A stretch of 40,008 nucleotides of DNA, taken from contig NZ_WPCF01000010.1 of NCBI RefSeq assembly GCF_009741975.1, positions 1 to 40,008 of the forward strand. Direction: 5' to 3'. A program made the translations under genes and the position numbers. Of the stretch, positions 8,794 to 15,531 are shown piece by piece. This stretch comes from Halobacterium sp. CBA1126 (GTDB lineage: Archaea; Halobacteriota; Halobacteria; Halobacteriales; Halobacteriaceae). Every line of letters begins with the position of its first letter. Positions within the stretch are counted from its first letter, which is position 1. The notes below the pieces were generated by a model that was not told the origin of the DNA, did not search any database, and was given only the letters and a program-made list of their open reading frames with translations.

Positions 8794-9855
8794 ATGCGCG
8801 CAGCAGTCTTACGCGAGTACGGGGAGCCGCTGGCCGTCGAGGAGGTCCCCGACCCCGAGCCCGACCCCCACGGCGTCGTCGTCTCCGTCGAAGCGTGCGG
8901 CATCTGTCGGAGCGACTGGCACGCCTGGAAGGGCCACGGCGAGTGGGCCGACGACCGCGTTGACCCCGGCCAGATTCTCGGCCACGAGCCCGCCGGCACC
9001 GTCGTCGAGGTCGGCGACGACGTGGACGGCGTGGCCGTCGGCGACCGGGTCGCGGTGCCGTTCAACCTCGGCGAGGGGTCGTGCCCGCAGTGCCGCCGCG
9101 GCCACGGGAACGTCTGCGACGACGGCTACGCGCTCGGGTTCGAACACGACGCGCAGGGCGCGTTCGCCGAGCGCGTCCACGTCCCGCACGCGGACTTCAA
9201 CGCGACCGTCGTCCCCGACGCCGTGCCGATGGAAGCGGTGGCGGCACTGGGCTGCCGGTACGCGACGGCGTTCCACGCGCTCGCCCACCGCGCGGACGTC
9301 GCAGGCGGCGACTGGGTGGCCGTCCACGGCTGCGGCGGCCTCGGCCTCGCCGGCGTCCAGATTGCGAGCGCGCTCGGCGCGGGCGTGGTCGCCGTCGACG
9401 TCCGCGAGGAACCGCTCGCCCTTGCCGAACAGGTCGGCGCCGCCGAGACCGTCCGCTCGGACCGCGTGGACTCGGTGCCCGAGACGATTGCCGCGCTGAC
9501 CGACGGCGGCGCGCACGTCTCGATGGACGCGCTCGGCCGCGCGGAGACCTGCCGGAACAGCGTCGACTGCCTCCGCACGCGCGGCACCCACGTCCAGGTC
9601 GGCCTGACGACCGACGCGGAGAAGGGTGAAGTCGCCTTGCCGGTCGACGAGATCACGCGCTGGGACGTCTCCGTGCTCGGCTCCCGCGGGATGCCGCCGT
9701 CCCGGTACGACGAACTGCTGCGGATGATCGCGTCCGACCAGCTCCGCCCCGAGGAACTCGTCACGGAGCGAGTGGACCTCGGCGCCGTCTCCGACCGGCT
9801 GGCGGCGATGACCGACTACGAGACCAGCGGCATCGAACTCGTCACGGAGTTCTAG
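8794..9855 (+). CDS. Zinc-dependent alcohol dehydrogenase (MDR)
   Basis: The 353-residue NAD(P)-dependent zinc dehydrogenase has catalytic-zinc residues Cys38 (ACGICRSDWH) and His64-Glu65 (LGHEPAG). The structural-zinc lobe reads NLGEGSCPQCRRGHGNVC: Cys97, Cys100 and Cys108 are present, but the usual first cysteine at position 94 is glutamate. The Rossmann turn is VHGCGGLGLAGVQIA. The substrate is probably a primary or secondary alcohol or polyol and cannot be specified further. A TATA-like CTTAAG lies about 28 nt before the ATG, so the mRNA is probably leaderless. An aldo/keto reductase gene follows after 55 nt. Confidence 0.9.
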   Translation: MRAAVLREYGEPLAVEEVPDPEPDPHGVVVSVEACGICRSDWHAWKGHGEWADDRVDPGQILGHEPAGTVVEVGDDVDGVAVGDRVAVPFNLGEGSCPQCRRGHGNVCDDGYALGFEHDAQGAFAERVHVPHADFNATVVPDAVPMEAVAALGCRYATAFHALAHRADVAGGDWVAVHGCGGLGLAGVQIASALGAGVVAVDVREEPLALAEQVGAAETVRSDRVDSVPETIAALTDGGAHVSMDALGRAETCRNSVDCLRTRGTHVQVGLTTDAEKGEVALPVDEITRWDVSVLGSRGMPPSRYDELLRMIASDQLRPEELVTERVDLGAVSDRLAAMTDYETSGIELVTEF

Positions 9856-9910
9856 GGGTTTGCCGGTTGCCGCACGCTTTTTCGGCGGGTCGTCGTAGCT
9901 AGCGACGAAC

Positions 9911-10915
9911 ATGAGCGACTCCGAGGAACTCGGCTTCGTGCAGTTCGGCGACACGGGCCTCCAGACCAGCGAGCTGCAGTTCGGGACGTGGCGGTTCGGC
10001 CGCGAGACCGAGGAGGGAACCGTCGAAATCGGGGAGAAGCGCGCGAAACGACTGCTGGACGCGTACGCCGACGCGGGCGGCCGGTACATCGACACCGCCG
10101 ACGTCTACGGCGAGGGGAAGAGCGAGGAGTGGATCGGCGACTGGCTCGCCGACCGCGACCGCGAGCGGTACACCATCGCCTCGAAGATCTACTGGCAGAT
10201 CCGGGACGGCGACCCGAACAGCCGCGGGAACAACCGGAAGAACCTCCGGGACCGCGTGGACGCCATCCTCGACCGCCTCGGCACCGAGTACGTCGACGTC
10301 CTCTACATCCACCGCTGGGACGACCAGACGCCGACCCGCGAGCTGATGCGCACGCTGAACGGCCTCGTCGAGGCCGGGAAGGTCCACTACATCGGCGCGT
10401 CGACGCTCCGCCCGAACGCGTGGAAGGTCGCGAAAGCGAACGAGCTCGCGCGACAGGAGGGCTGGGAGCCGTTCACGGTCGTCCAGCCCCGGTACAACCT
10501 CGTCGACCGCGAAATCGAGGGCGACTACCTCGAGATGGCCCGCAGCGAGGGGCTCGCGGTCTGCCCGTGGAGCCCGCTCGGGCAGGGCTTCCTCACGGGG
10601 AAGTACGACCGCGAGGACGGGCTCACCGGCGAGTCGACGGCCAGCGAGGACTCCCGCTGGGCGGAGAACTACCTCACCGAGCAGAACTTCGACCTCCACG
10701 ACGTCCTCGACGAGGTCGCCGACGAGGTGGACGCGACGCCCGCACAGGTCGCGCTCGCGTGGCTCACCCACCGCGACGGCGTCACCGCGCCCATCGTCGG
10801 CGCGCGCACCGTCGACCAGCTGGAAGAGAACCTCGCAGCGGCCGACGTCGACCTCTCCGACGAGCAGGTCGAACGACTCACCGAAGCCAAGGGCGGCCCG
10901 TACGCCGGCCTGTAA
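9911..10915 (+). CDS. Aldo/keto reductase
   Basis: The 334-residue TIM-barrel oxidoreductase carries the complete catalytic tetrad: Asp61 and Tyr66 (IDTADVYGEGKSEE), Lys92 (TIASKIYW) and His134 (VDVLYIHRWD). Later family motifs VHYIGASTLRP, VVQPRYNLVDRE, CPWSPLGQGFLTGKY and APIVGARTVDQLEEN are all present, placing it in the YajO/Kv-beta-like group that uses NADPH to reduce aldehydes or ketones. Length is normal. It lies 55 nt downstream of the alcohol dehydrogenase gene on the same strand, separated by a T-rich stretch (CTTTTT) that may end the upstream transcript. Confidence 0.92.
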   Translation: MSDSEELGFVQFGDTGLQTSELQFGTWRFGRETEEGTVEIGEKRAKRLLDAYADAGGRYIDTADVYGEGKSEEWIGDWLADRDRERYTIASKIYWQIRDGDPNSRGNNRKNLRDRVDAILDRLGTEYVDVLYIHRWDDQTPTRELMRTLNGLVEAGKVHYIGASTLRPNAWKVAKANELARQEGWEPFTVVQPRYNLVDREIEGDYLEMARSEGLAVCPWSPLGQGFLTGKYDREDGLTGESTASEDSRWAENYLTEQNFDLHDVLDEVADEVDATPAQVALAWLTHRDGVTAPIVGARTVDQLEENLAAADVDLSDEQVERLTEAKGGPYAGL

Positions 10916-11057
10916 ATCGGCATACAGACCGTTTACCCCGGTATTTTCCGCGTTATCCCCGCCCCATGAGATATGTTTGGTTAATCGTGTCGTAGAAAAG
11001 GCTATTATGCTATCGTCTGTACTCTGTTTTGTCAAATAGCGTTCGATTAGGTAACCT

Positions 11058-11144
11058 ATGGACGTAATTGGTGGTCATTCGTCGAGAATAGCACTGGGGT
11101 CGCTGGGCGGTGCGAGCGGTCGCGTCGAGGTGGGGGTAGCGTGA
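11058..11144 (+). CDS. Possible 28-residue upstream ORF before the RCK gene
   Basis: An ATG at 11058 opens a 28-codon frame (MDVIGGHSSRIALGSLGGAS...) whose TGA overlaps the GTG start of the next gene (GTGA). An interrupted palindrome, TAGGT-A-ACCTA (11048-11058), lies on its start. The overlap would allow translational coupling, but the peptide has no recognisable family and the frame could be chance. Confidence 0.25.
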   Translation: MDVIGGHSSRIALGSLGGASGRVEVGVA

Positions 11145-11899
11145 AGCGCTCGCTGGACACGCCGCTGCGGGCCGTCGTCCGCCGGCAGCTCCTCCGCCAG
11201 CTGCTTCGGCCGGTCGCGGCGTTCGCCGCCGTCGTCACCGCTGGCGTCGCCGGGTTCAGTTCGCTGGGCGGTGTCGGCGTCGTTGATGCGCTCTTCTGGC
11301 TGCTGGACCCCACGAGCATCGAACTCCACTTCGCCGCCCACGACGGTCCCGAGCGGCTCGTGAAGGCGTACGCTGTCGTCGTCCTCTCGGGGCTCGTCGT
11401 CGCCGGCCTCTGGATCGGCGAGACCGTGTTCTCGGCGGCGTTCGGCGGCCAGATTCAGACAGAGCTCAAACACATGCAAATCGAACAAGCGGTCGCGGAC
11501 CTCCGCGGCCACGTCATCATCTGTGGGTACGGCACGTTCGGAAAAACGATCGCGCGAACGCTCCGCGACACGGACCGCGAGGTCGTCGTCATCGAATCAC
11601 AGGACGCGGAGTTCCAGCGCGCACTCGACGACGACCTGCTCGCCATCCAGGGCGACGCTCGCCGCGAGGAACTGCTGACGGACGCGGGCGTCGAACGCGC
11701 CGGCGTCGTCGTCGGTGCCATCGACGACTCGAACGCGAACATCCAGATTGCGATGAACGCCAGCCAAATCGCGCCCAGCGTCCGACTGATCGTGCGCGTC
11801 GGCGACGAGACCTACGAGCAGCTCGCGCGCCGCGCCGGCGCCGACCGCGTCATCGTCCCGGAAGTCGCCAGCGCCGAACAGGTCACTGCGACGCTCTAG
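11141..11899 (+). CDS. Two-helix RCK/TrkA-N protein, CASTOR/POLLUX-like channel subunit
   Basis: The protein has 252 residues. There are two hydrophobic helices (about residues 24-56 and 75-100), and then a TrkA-N NAD-binding domain: GHVIICGYGTFGKTIARTL (Rossmann turn at 129-134), ending near VIVPEVASAEQV. Between the helices there is no TVGYG potassium filter; instead ALFWLLDPTSIELHF and a conserved-looking hydrophobic second helix resemble the pore region of CASTOR/POLLUX-type ion channels, in which the filter is atypical. It probably forms an NAD- or ligand-gated cation channel in the membrane. The start is a GTG with GGGGGT upstream; no better ATG is in frame. The stop overlaps that of the convergent SDR gene (CTAG). 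Confidence 0.75.
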   Translation: MKRSLDTPLRAVVRRQLLRQLLRPVAAFAAVVTAGVAGFSSLGGVGVVDALFWLLDPTSIELHFAAHDGPERLVKAYAVVVLSGLVVAGLWIGETVFSAAFGGQIQTELKHMQIEQAVADLRGHVIICGYGTFGKTIARTLRDTDREVVVIESQDAEFQRALDDDLLAIQGDARREELLTDAGVERAGVVVGAIDDSNANIQIAMNASQIAPSVRLIVRVGDETYEQLARRAGADRVIVPEVASAEQVTATL

Positions 11900-12534
11900 T
11901 AGCCGGTGCCGAGGTAGGTGTGGACGTGGTCGCCGGACTCGAGTTCGTCCACGAACGCGACCGCGAAGTCCTCCATGGAGATGTAGCTCTCGCCGTCCTC
12001 GTCGGCGACGAGTTCGCCCTCCGCGGTCCGGTACTCGCCCGTTCGCTCGCCGGGTTCGATGAGCGCCGCGGGCGCGACGTACGTCCACTCGAGGTCGTCG
12101 GCCGCGCTGATCACGTCGTAGGCGTCGATGGCCGCGCGAGCGATGGGCACCCAGTCTTCGGGGAAGTCCTCCGTCTCGACCAGTCGCGTGTCGGGGCCGA
12201 CGTAGAGGCCGCCCGCGCCGCCCGTCCAGACGAGGCGGCTGACGCCCGCGTCCCGCATCCCCGCGACGACGGTTTCGGCCATCTCCACGAGCACGTCGAC
12301 GTCCTCGTCCTCGCCGGGACCGAGCGCGGACGCTACCGCGTCGTGGCCCTCCGCGAAGTCCGCGACGTCGACCTCGTTGGTGGCATCGCCCGCGACGGCC
12401 TCGAAGTCCGGGTCGTCGATGCCGTCGACGTGACCGCTCCGGGAGACGCCAGTCACAGTGTGCCCGCGGGACAAGAGTTCGTCCGCTATCCGGTGGCCGA
12501 TGCGTCCGCTCGCGCCGAGGAGGAGTACGTCCAT
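11896..12534 (-). CDS. NAD(P)-binding atypical SDR (NmrA/epimerase-like)
   Basis: The 212-residue single-domain Rossmann protein starts MDVLLLGASGRIGHRIADEL, with the GxxGxxG dinucleotide turn of atypical short-chain dehydrogenases (SDR-a5, 'NAD(P)H-binding'). Later LVWTGGAGGLYVGPDTRLVE and EWTYVAPAALIEPGERTGEY match the group. There is no YxxxK catalytic pair, so a redox-sensing or isomerase-like role is as likely as a dehydrogenase. The ATG at 12534 is used because the Rossmann motif begins there; the upstream in-frame extension is arginine-rich and unlike haloarchaeal protein. Stop codons overlap with the convergent RCK gene. Confidence 0.85.
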   Translation of the reverse strand: MDVLLLGASGRIGHRIADELLSRGHTVTGVSRSGHVDGIDDPDFEAVAGDATNEVDVADFAEGHDAVASALGPGEDEDVDVLVEMAETVVAGMRDAGVSRLVWTGGAGGLYVGPDTRLVETEDFPEDWVPIARAAIDAYDVISAADDLEWTYVAPAALIEPGERTGEYRTAEGELVADEDGESYISMEDFAVAFVDELESGDHVHTYLGTGY

Positions 12535-12605
12535 GTCGTGTCTCCGTTCGTCGGGCACCGACATAGGGTTTTGCGAAGTGGCACGGAAGCTACGATTCCG
12601 GCGGC

Positions 12606-13040
12606 CTACTCCTCGCGCCGAGCGCGCTGGACCGCCTCGGCAATCTCGTCCGGGTGGTCGGCGGCCACTCGGAGCACGGCGTCGTGGAGTTCGCGCTTCT
12701 CCTCGTTGCGGACGCCGTCCTCGCGCAGCGTGCGTACGACGTCCAGGTCGAGGGCGTCCTCGAGCGCCGCCCACGACTCCGGCCGCGCGTACATCGGCGC
12801 CTGCTTCACGTCGCCGTATTCGAAGGCGGGCTGGTCGCTGACGTCGTCCTCGGTAGTCGTCGTCTGCTCGGACGAGGAGTCGGCCGACGGGGCTTCCTCG
12901 TCCGTCACCGACTCGACCTCGGGCTCCGGGGCCTCGGCTTCGCCGTCGGCCGTCTCCGCAGCGACGTCTGCCTGCTCGTCCGCTCCGTCGTCGCGGTCAC
13001 TGCGGTCCTGCTCGGCTGCTTCGAGGTCGTCGAAGCCCAT
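12606..13040 (-). CDS. Small acidic ParA partner, candidate centromere-binding protein
   Basis: The 144-residue protein has two parts. Residues 1-75 are acidic and low-complexity (EAEAPEPEVESV, SSSEQTTTTEDD) and probably disordered. Residues ~78-144 are ordered and more basic, with YGDVKQAPMYARPESWAALE and a helical tail EEKRELHDAVLRVAADHPDE ending in RARREE. No family was recognised with certainty. Its ATG overlaps the ParA stop (TAATG), so the two are co-translated, as in par operons where the second gene encodes the centromere-binding adaptor. That role is inference from position and size; no classical ParB nuclease-like motif (GERRxRA) is present. Confidence 0.72.
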   Translation of the reverse strand: MGFDDLEAAEQDRSDRDDGADEQADVAAETADGEAEAPEPEVESVTDEEAPSADSSSEQTTTTEDDVSDQPAFEYGDVKQAPMYARPESWAALEDALDLDVVRTLREDGVRNEEKRELHDAVLRVAADHPDEIAEAVQRARREE

Positions 13041-13915
13041 TACCGGACCACCTCCCCGCGTTCGACGATGGCCGCGAGCTCGTCGTACGCCGCGAGCTGG
13101 TCGCACTCGGGGTCGTAGTCCCGGAGCGGGACGCCCTCCTGGTGGGCGTCGTCGATGGACGCTCGGTGGCGGATGCCCGGGAGGTCGCCGTCGTACTCGC
13201 CGTCCTCGATGGCCGCCCAGTCCTCCTCGGAGAGGTACGCGAAGTTCGGGACGAGGTGGTCGATGGCGTCCCGAGTCGTGATCTCTCGGAGGAGCTTGCG
13301 GTCGCGGGTCGACTGGTCGATGCGCTTCTGGAGGTCCGAGGGGACGACCGCGAGGATGTTCAACTCGAAGTACTCGCGGGCCTCCTGCACGAGCCGGTCG
13401 AGCGTGTTCGACAGGCCGGTCTCGTAGCCGTTCTCCGGGCGCAGCGGGATGATGAGGTTGCCCGTGGCGTACATCGCGTTGTCGTTGAGCTTCCCGCGGT
13501 TGGCGGGACAGTCGATGACGACGTAGTCGTACTCCTCGCCGAGCAGCGGGTCGACGAGGTCGCGTTTCAGCCGCGTCGTCCCCATCGTCGCCTCCTTGAG
13601 CGCGGACTGCACGCTCTCCAAGTCCTCGTGGGCCGGGAACAAGTCGAGGCCGTCGGCGACCTCGACGACGTGCTCCCGCGGGTCCTCGCCTTCGAGGAGG
13701 ACGGCCTCGGCGTGGTTGCTCCCGTCCTCGTCCGTGCTGTTGTACCGCTCGTCGAACCCGAGGTTGAGCGTCATGTGCCCGTTGTCGTCGAGGTCGACGA
13801 CGAGCGCGCGCTCGTTGCGGTGCGCGAGTTCCCGCGCGAGGTTGAGCGCGGTGGTCGTCTTCGCGAAGCCGCCCTTCAGGATGCCGACGCTGACAGCGCG
13901 TGGTTCAGTTTGCAT
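13040..13915 (-). CDS. ParA/Soj-family partition ATPase
   Basis: The protein has 291 residues. The deviant Walker A motif ILKGGFAKTTTALNLA has the signature lysine Lys14 plus Lys19; the usual second glycine (KGGxGKT) is replaced by Ala18. Then come VVDLDDNGHMTLNLGF (Walker A') and DYVVIDCPANRGKLNDNAMY (Walker B). Such ATPases move or position plasmids or chromosomes on nucleoid DNA. The ATG at 13915 is chosen over a GTG at 13939 because GAGGT sits 4 nt before it and the GTG lies inside a leader palindrome. A TTTTATA box (13994-14000) would start a leader of about 55 nt. The gene is coupled to the small acidic partner gene downstream, and it faces the repeat-rich gene-free region. Confidence 0.9.
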   Translation of the reverse strand: MQTEPRAVSVGILKGGFAKTTTALNLARELAHRNERALVVDLDDNGHMTLNLGFDERYNSTDEDGSNHAEAVLLEGEDPREHVVEVADGLDLFPAHEDLESVQSALKEATMGTTRLKRDLVDPLLGEEYDYVVIDCPANRGKLNDNAMYATGNLIIPLRPENGYETGLSNTLDRLVQEAREYFELNILAVVPSDLQKRIDQSTRDRKLLREITTRDAIDHLVPNFAYLSEEDWAAIEDGEYDGDLPGIRHRASIDDAHQEGVPLRDYDPECDQLAAYDELAAIVERGEVVR

Positions 13916-13930
13916 AGTTACCTCGTCAGG

Positions 13931-13944
13931 GATAGGCACCTATC
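13931..13944. promoter_or_regulatory. Operator-like palindrome in the parA leader
   Basis: GATAGG-CA-CCTATC is a 14-bp inverted repeat with 6-bp perfect arms between the parA TATA box and start codon. The GATAGG half-site recurs in the 18-bp repeats further upstream (14228-14268). Autoregulation by ParA or its partner is a plausible inference. Confidence 0.5.
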
Positions 13945-13993
13945 GCGTCTGCGGTGCCTACGCTGAATCAGGTGGGGATTCCTCGGCATCCGG

Positions 13994-14000
13994 TATAAAA
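13994..14000 (-). promoter_or_regulatory. parA: TATA box of the parA operon
   Basis: On the minus strand this reads TTTTATA, followed by CCG. It is about 80 nt before the chosen ATG, so the transcript would have a leader of about 55 nt that carries the GATAGG-CA-CCTATC palindrome. Confidence 0.5.
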
Positions 14001-14021
14001 CAACGGGAATAGGTAGCAGAG

Positions 14022-14038
14022 GTGGCTAAGTTAGCCAC
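14022..14038. repeat. 17-bp palindrome GTGGCTAA-G-TTAGCCAC
   Basis: The arms of 8 bp are perfect with a single central G. It sits about 22 bp upstream of the parA TATA box, a position suited to a protein-binding site. The half GTTAGCCAC occurs once more at about 15353-15361. Confidence 0.6.
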
Positions 14039-14059
14039 TCAAGGTACGCCACCTACCTA

Positions 14060-14085
14060 AGCTACAATAGGTACCTAAGGTAGCT
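14060..14085. repeat. 26-bp palindrome centred on TAGGTACCTA
   Basis: A perfect 10-bp core TAGGTACCTA (14068-14077) is flanked symmetrically by AGCTAC (14060-14065) and GTAGCT (14080-14085). Only the two dinucleotides between core and arms fail to pair. A further TACCTA half-site lies at 14054-14059. Together with the 14022-14038 palindrome it forms a compact cluster upstream of parA. Confidence 0.6.
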
Positions 14086-14209
14086 CATCTGCCTTCGTTG
14101 GTTTACCCCCGGAACCGACGCCACACAGATGCCGCTCACGGTCGGTGCCTCGAGTGTCCAGGCAGGCTAAAACAGTACAGAGTACGGCGCGACATCAGCC
14201 ACCACAACA

Positions 14210-14263
14210 ATAGGTACCTTGTCTACGATAGCTATCTTGTCTACGATAGGTTTCTTACTCTCG
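14210..14263. repeat. Three tandem 18-bp direct repeats (iteron-like)
   Basis: The units are ATAGGTACCTTGTCTACG (14210-14227), ATAGCTATCTTGTCTACG (14228-14245, two differences) and ATAGGTTTCTTACTCTCG (14246-14263, diverged), followed by another ATAGG. The fixed 18-bp period places each unit roughly 1.7 helical turns apart. Such arrays next to parA are typical of centromere or replication-control sites. Confidence 0.6.
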
Positions 14264-14465
14264 ATAGGCGATCGGTTGCAGACACCGCTGCCGAGGAGAG
14301 CCCGAATGAATCGGGGCTCTGCGGACCGAGTGTTCGGTCGTTCGAAGCGCTGGCCGACGAGCGGTAGCCTGCGCCCGTCGACTGGAGCTCCAGACCGAAC
14401 AGTCTGAGACGCGACCGGACCCAACACCACCGAACCGCGAGATGGGTAGCGGAACATTCGCCGAA

Positions 14466-14481
14466 CGTTCCTCGAGGAACG
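14466..14481. repeat. Perfect 16-bp palindrome CGTTCCTCGAGGAACG
   Basis: All 16 bases pair with no spacer. A second inverted repeat, GTGGCC-N6-GGCCAC, follows at 14488-14505. No gene starts close by, so the role is unknown. Confidence 0.45.
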
Positions 14482-15145
14482 CTCGTGGTGGCCTAGACCG
14501 GCCACGACTGCGAAGCGGTTGGTTCGGCCCGCCGCCAACATTCTCTATTGCAATATGTGGTTTACAAGCGGCGAGTGTACGGGCACAACGCCTCGACGGC
14601 TGGGTACTCGACGTCTCGAGGCCATCGGGCCGGCCAGTCGGAGCCGGAGGGAAACTGACGACCGCGGAGCGCGGGGTCACTTCCGTAGCGAATGTCGAGG
14701 GTTGGCGCTTCGGGATCGCTTCGACTACCGACAGTCACGTGAGGCCCAGAACCGAGATAGATCGAAGACATCGAACCGAACCCGCGGCGCATCGTGTGAG
14801 TGGCGATACCTGTATTCGTGAACAGTTCGAGAGACCAAAGTCGATCGGGAGCGAGTGAGTTCCGCGAGCTGAGCGACACAGCCACGGCGCTTTGGCCACG
14901 CGCGCGCTCGTACGCGTACTCGAAAGCCTCTGGTACATCACAGTCATAAACCGTATGCTAGGATACAGACTTTGCCCAGTGCTGCTGCGTCCGCGACCGT
15001 ACCGTGACGGTCGTCAGCAGCTGAACGAAGCTCGAACGAGCAGGAGTAATCGAACGGCTTCGACGGTACAGCTCGGTTCACCGCAGTTGGATAGCCGTCA
15101 TCAGCTAGTACCGACAGTGGCCATAGGCGCACCCGACCGACGAGG

Positions 15146-15171
15146 AAATAACAAAAGTACTTCTGTTATTT
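15146..15171. repeat. AT-rich 26-bp near-perfect palindrome
   Basis: Outer arms AAATAACA (15146-15153) and TGTTATTT (15164-15171) flank a perfect AAGTACTT core (15155-15162). The only mismatch is the A/C pair at 15154/15163. This is much more A+T-rich than its surroundings. It could be an operator, a cruciform or part of a replication or partition site. Confidence 0.5.
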
Positions 15172-15531
15172 TGTCTAAGTCCGGCCGGTGCGTCCGTCAA
15201 ATACGAACTGGAGAATCGGCTGATCTCGGCATCGCAGTCGGCTGAGCATGCCGGTGATTCGACGGTTCGTCACCGCATAAGCCATACGGCCGCATTTGCT
15301 TCGCCGATTTCGATATTTTTCGTGAATAGCTCGAACGACGATGCGTCAGTGGGTTAGCCACGGAGCGCATATTCCGTTTCGAAAATCCGAATTATTCGCG
15401 GCCCGAGGTAATTCTCGACCGCTATACGCGGTTCATTTCACGTTGTTAGGCGTACATGGACCGACGAGACAATTCGTTGTTCGCATATCGCGAACTAGAC
15501 TGAGTATTTCCCGGATAGATTGGCGAGTCAG

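Larger units (their letters stand above)
13916..15531. other. Gene-free, palindrome- and repeat-rich region next to parA
   Basis: No convincing gene lies in these 1.6 kb. The short open frames on either strand are not acidic, have no recognisable motifs and overlap each other. Base composition falls to about 45-50% G+C in the ends (for example 14041-14100 and 15301-15360), against about two-thirds in the neighbouring genes. The stretch holds the parA promoter, two operator-like palindromes, a cluster of 18-bp direct repeats, a perfect 16-bp palindrome and an AT-rich 26-bp near-palindrome, each listed separately. No ORB-like origin box and no Rep or Orc gene was seen. It may be a centromere/partition site or what is left of an integrated plasmid. 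Confidence 0.6.

Noticed and set aside
14210-14263. CRISPR array
   Set aside because: Repeats are directly adjacent with no spacers, and the units are only 18 bp and diverging.
14098-15245. Short open frames (60-140 codons) on both strands in the parA-adjacent gene-free region
   Set aside because: Not acidic, mutually overlapping, with no start context and no recognisable motifs.
14281-15300. Possible tRNA or tRNA fragment as an integration site near the parA region
   Set aside because: No cloverleaf or GGTTCRA-type T-arm sequence could be found.
13916-15531. Chromosomal replication origin
   Set aside because: No origin-recognition-box-like repeats and no Orc1/Cdc6 or Rep gene are visible; repeats plus parA fit partition better.
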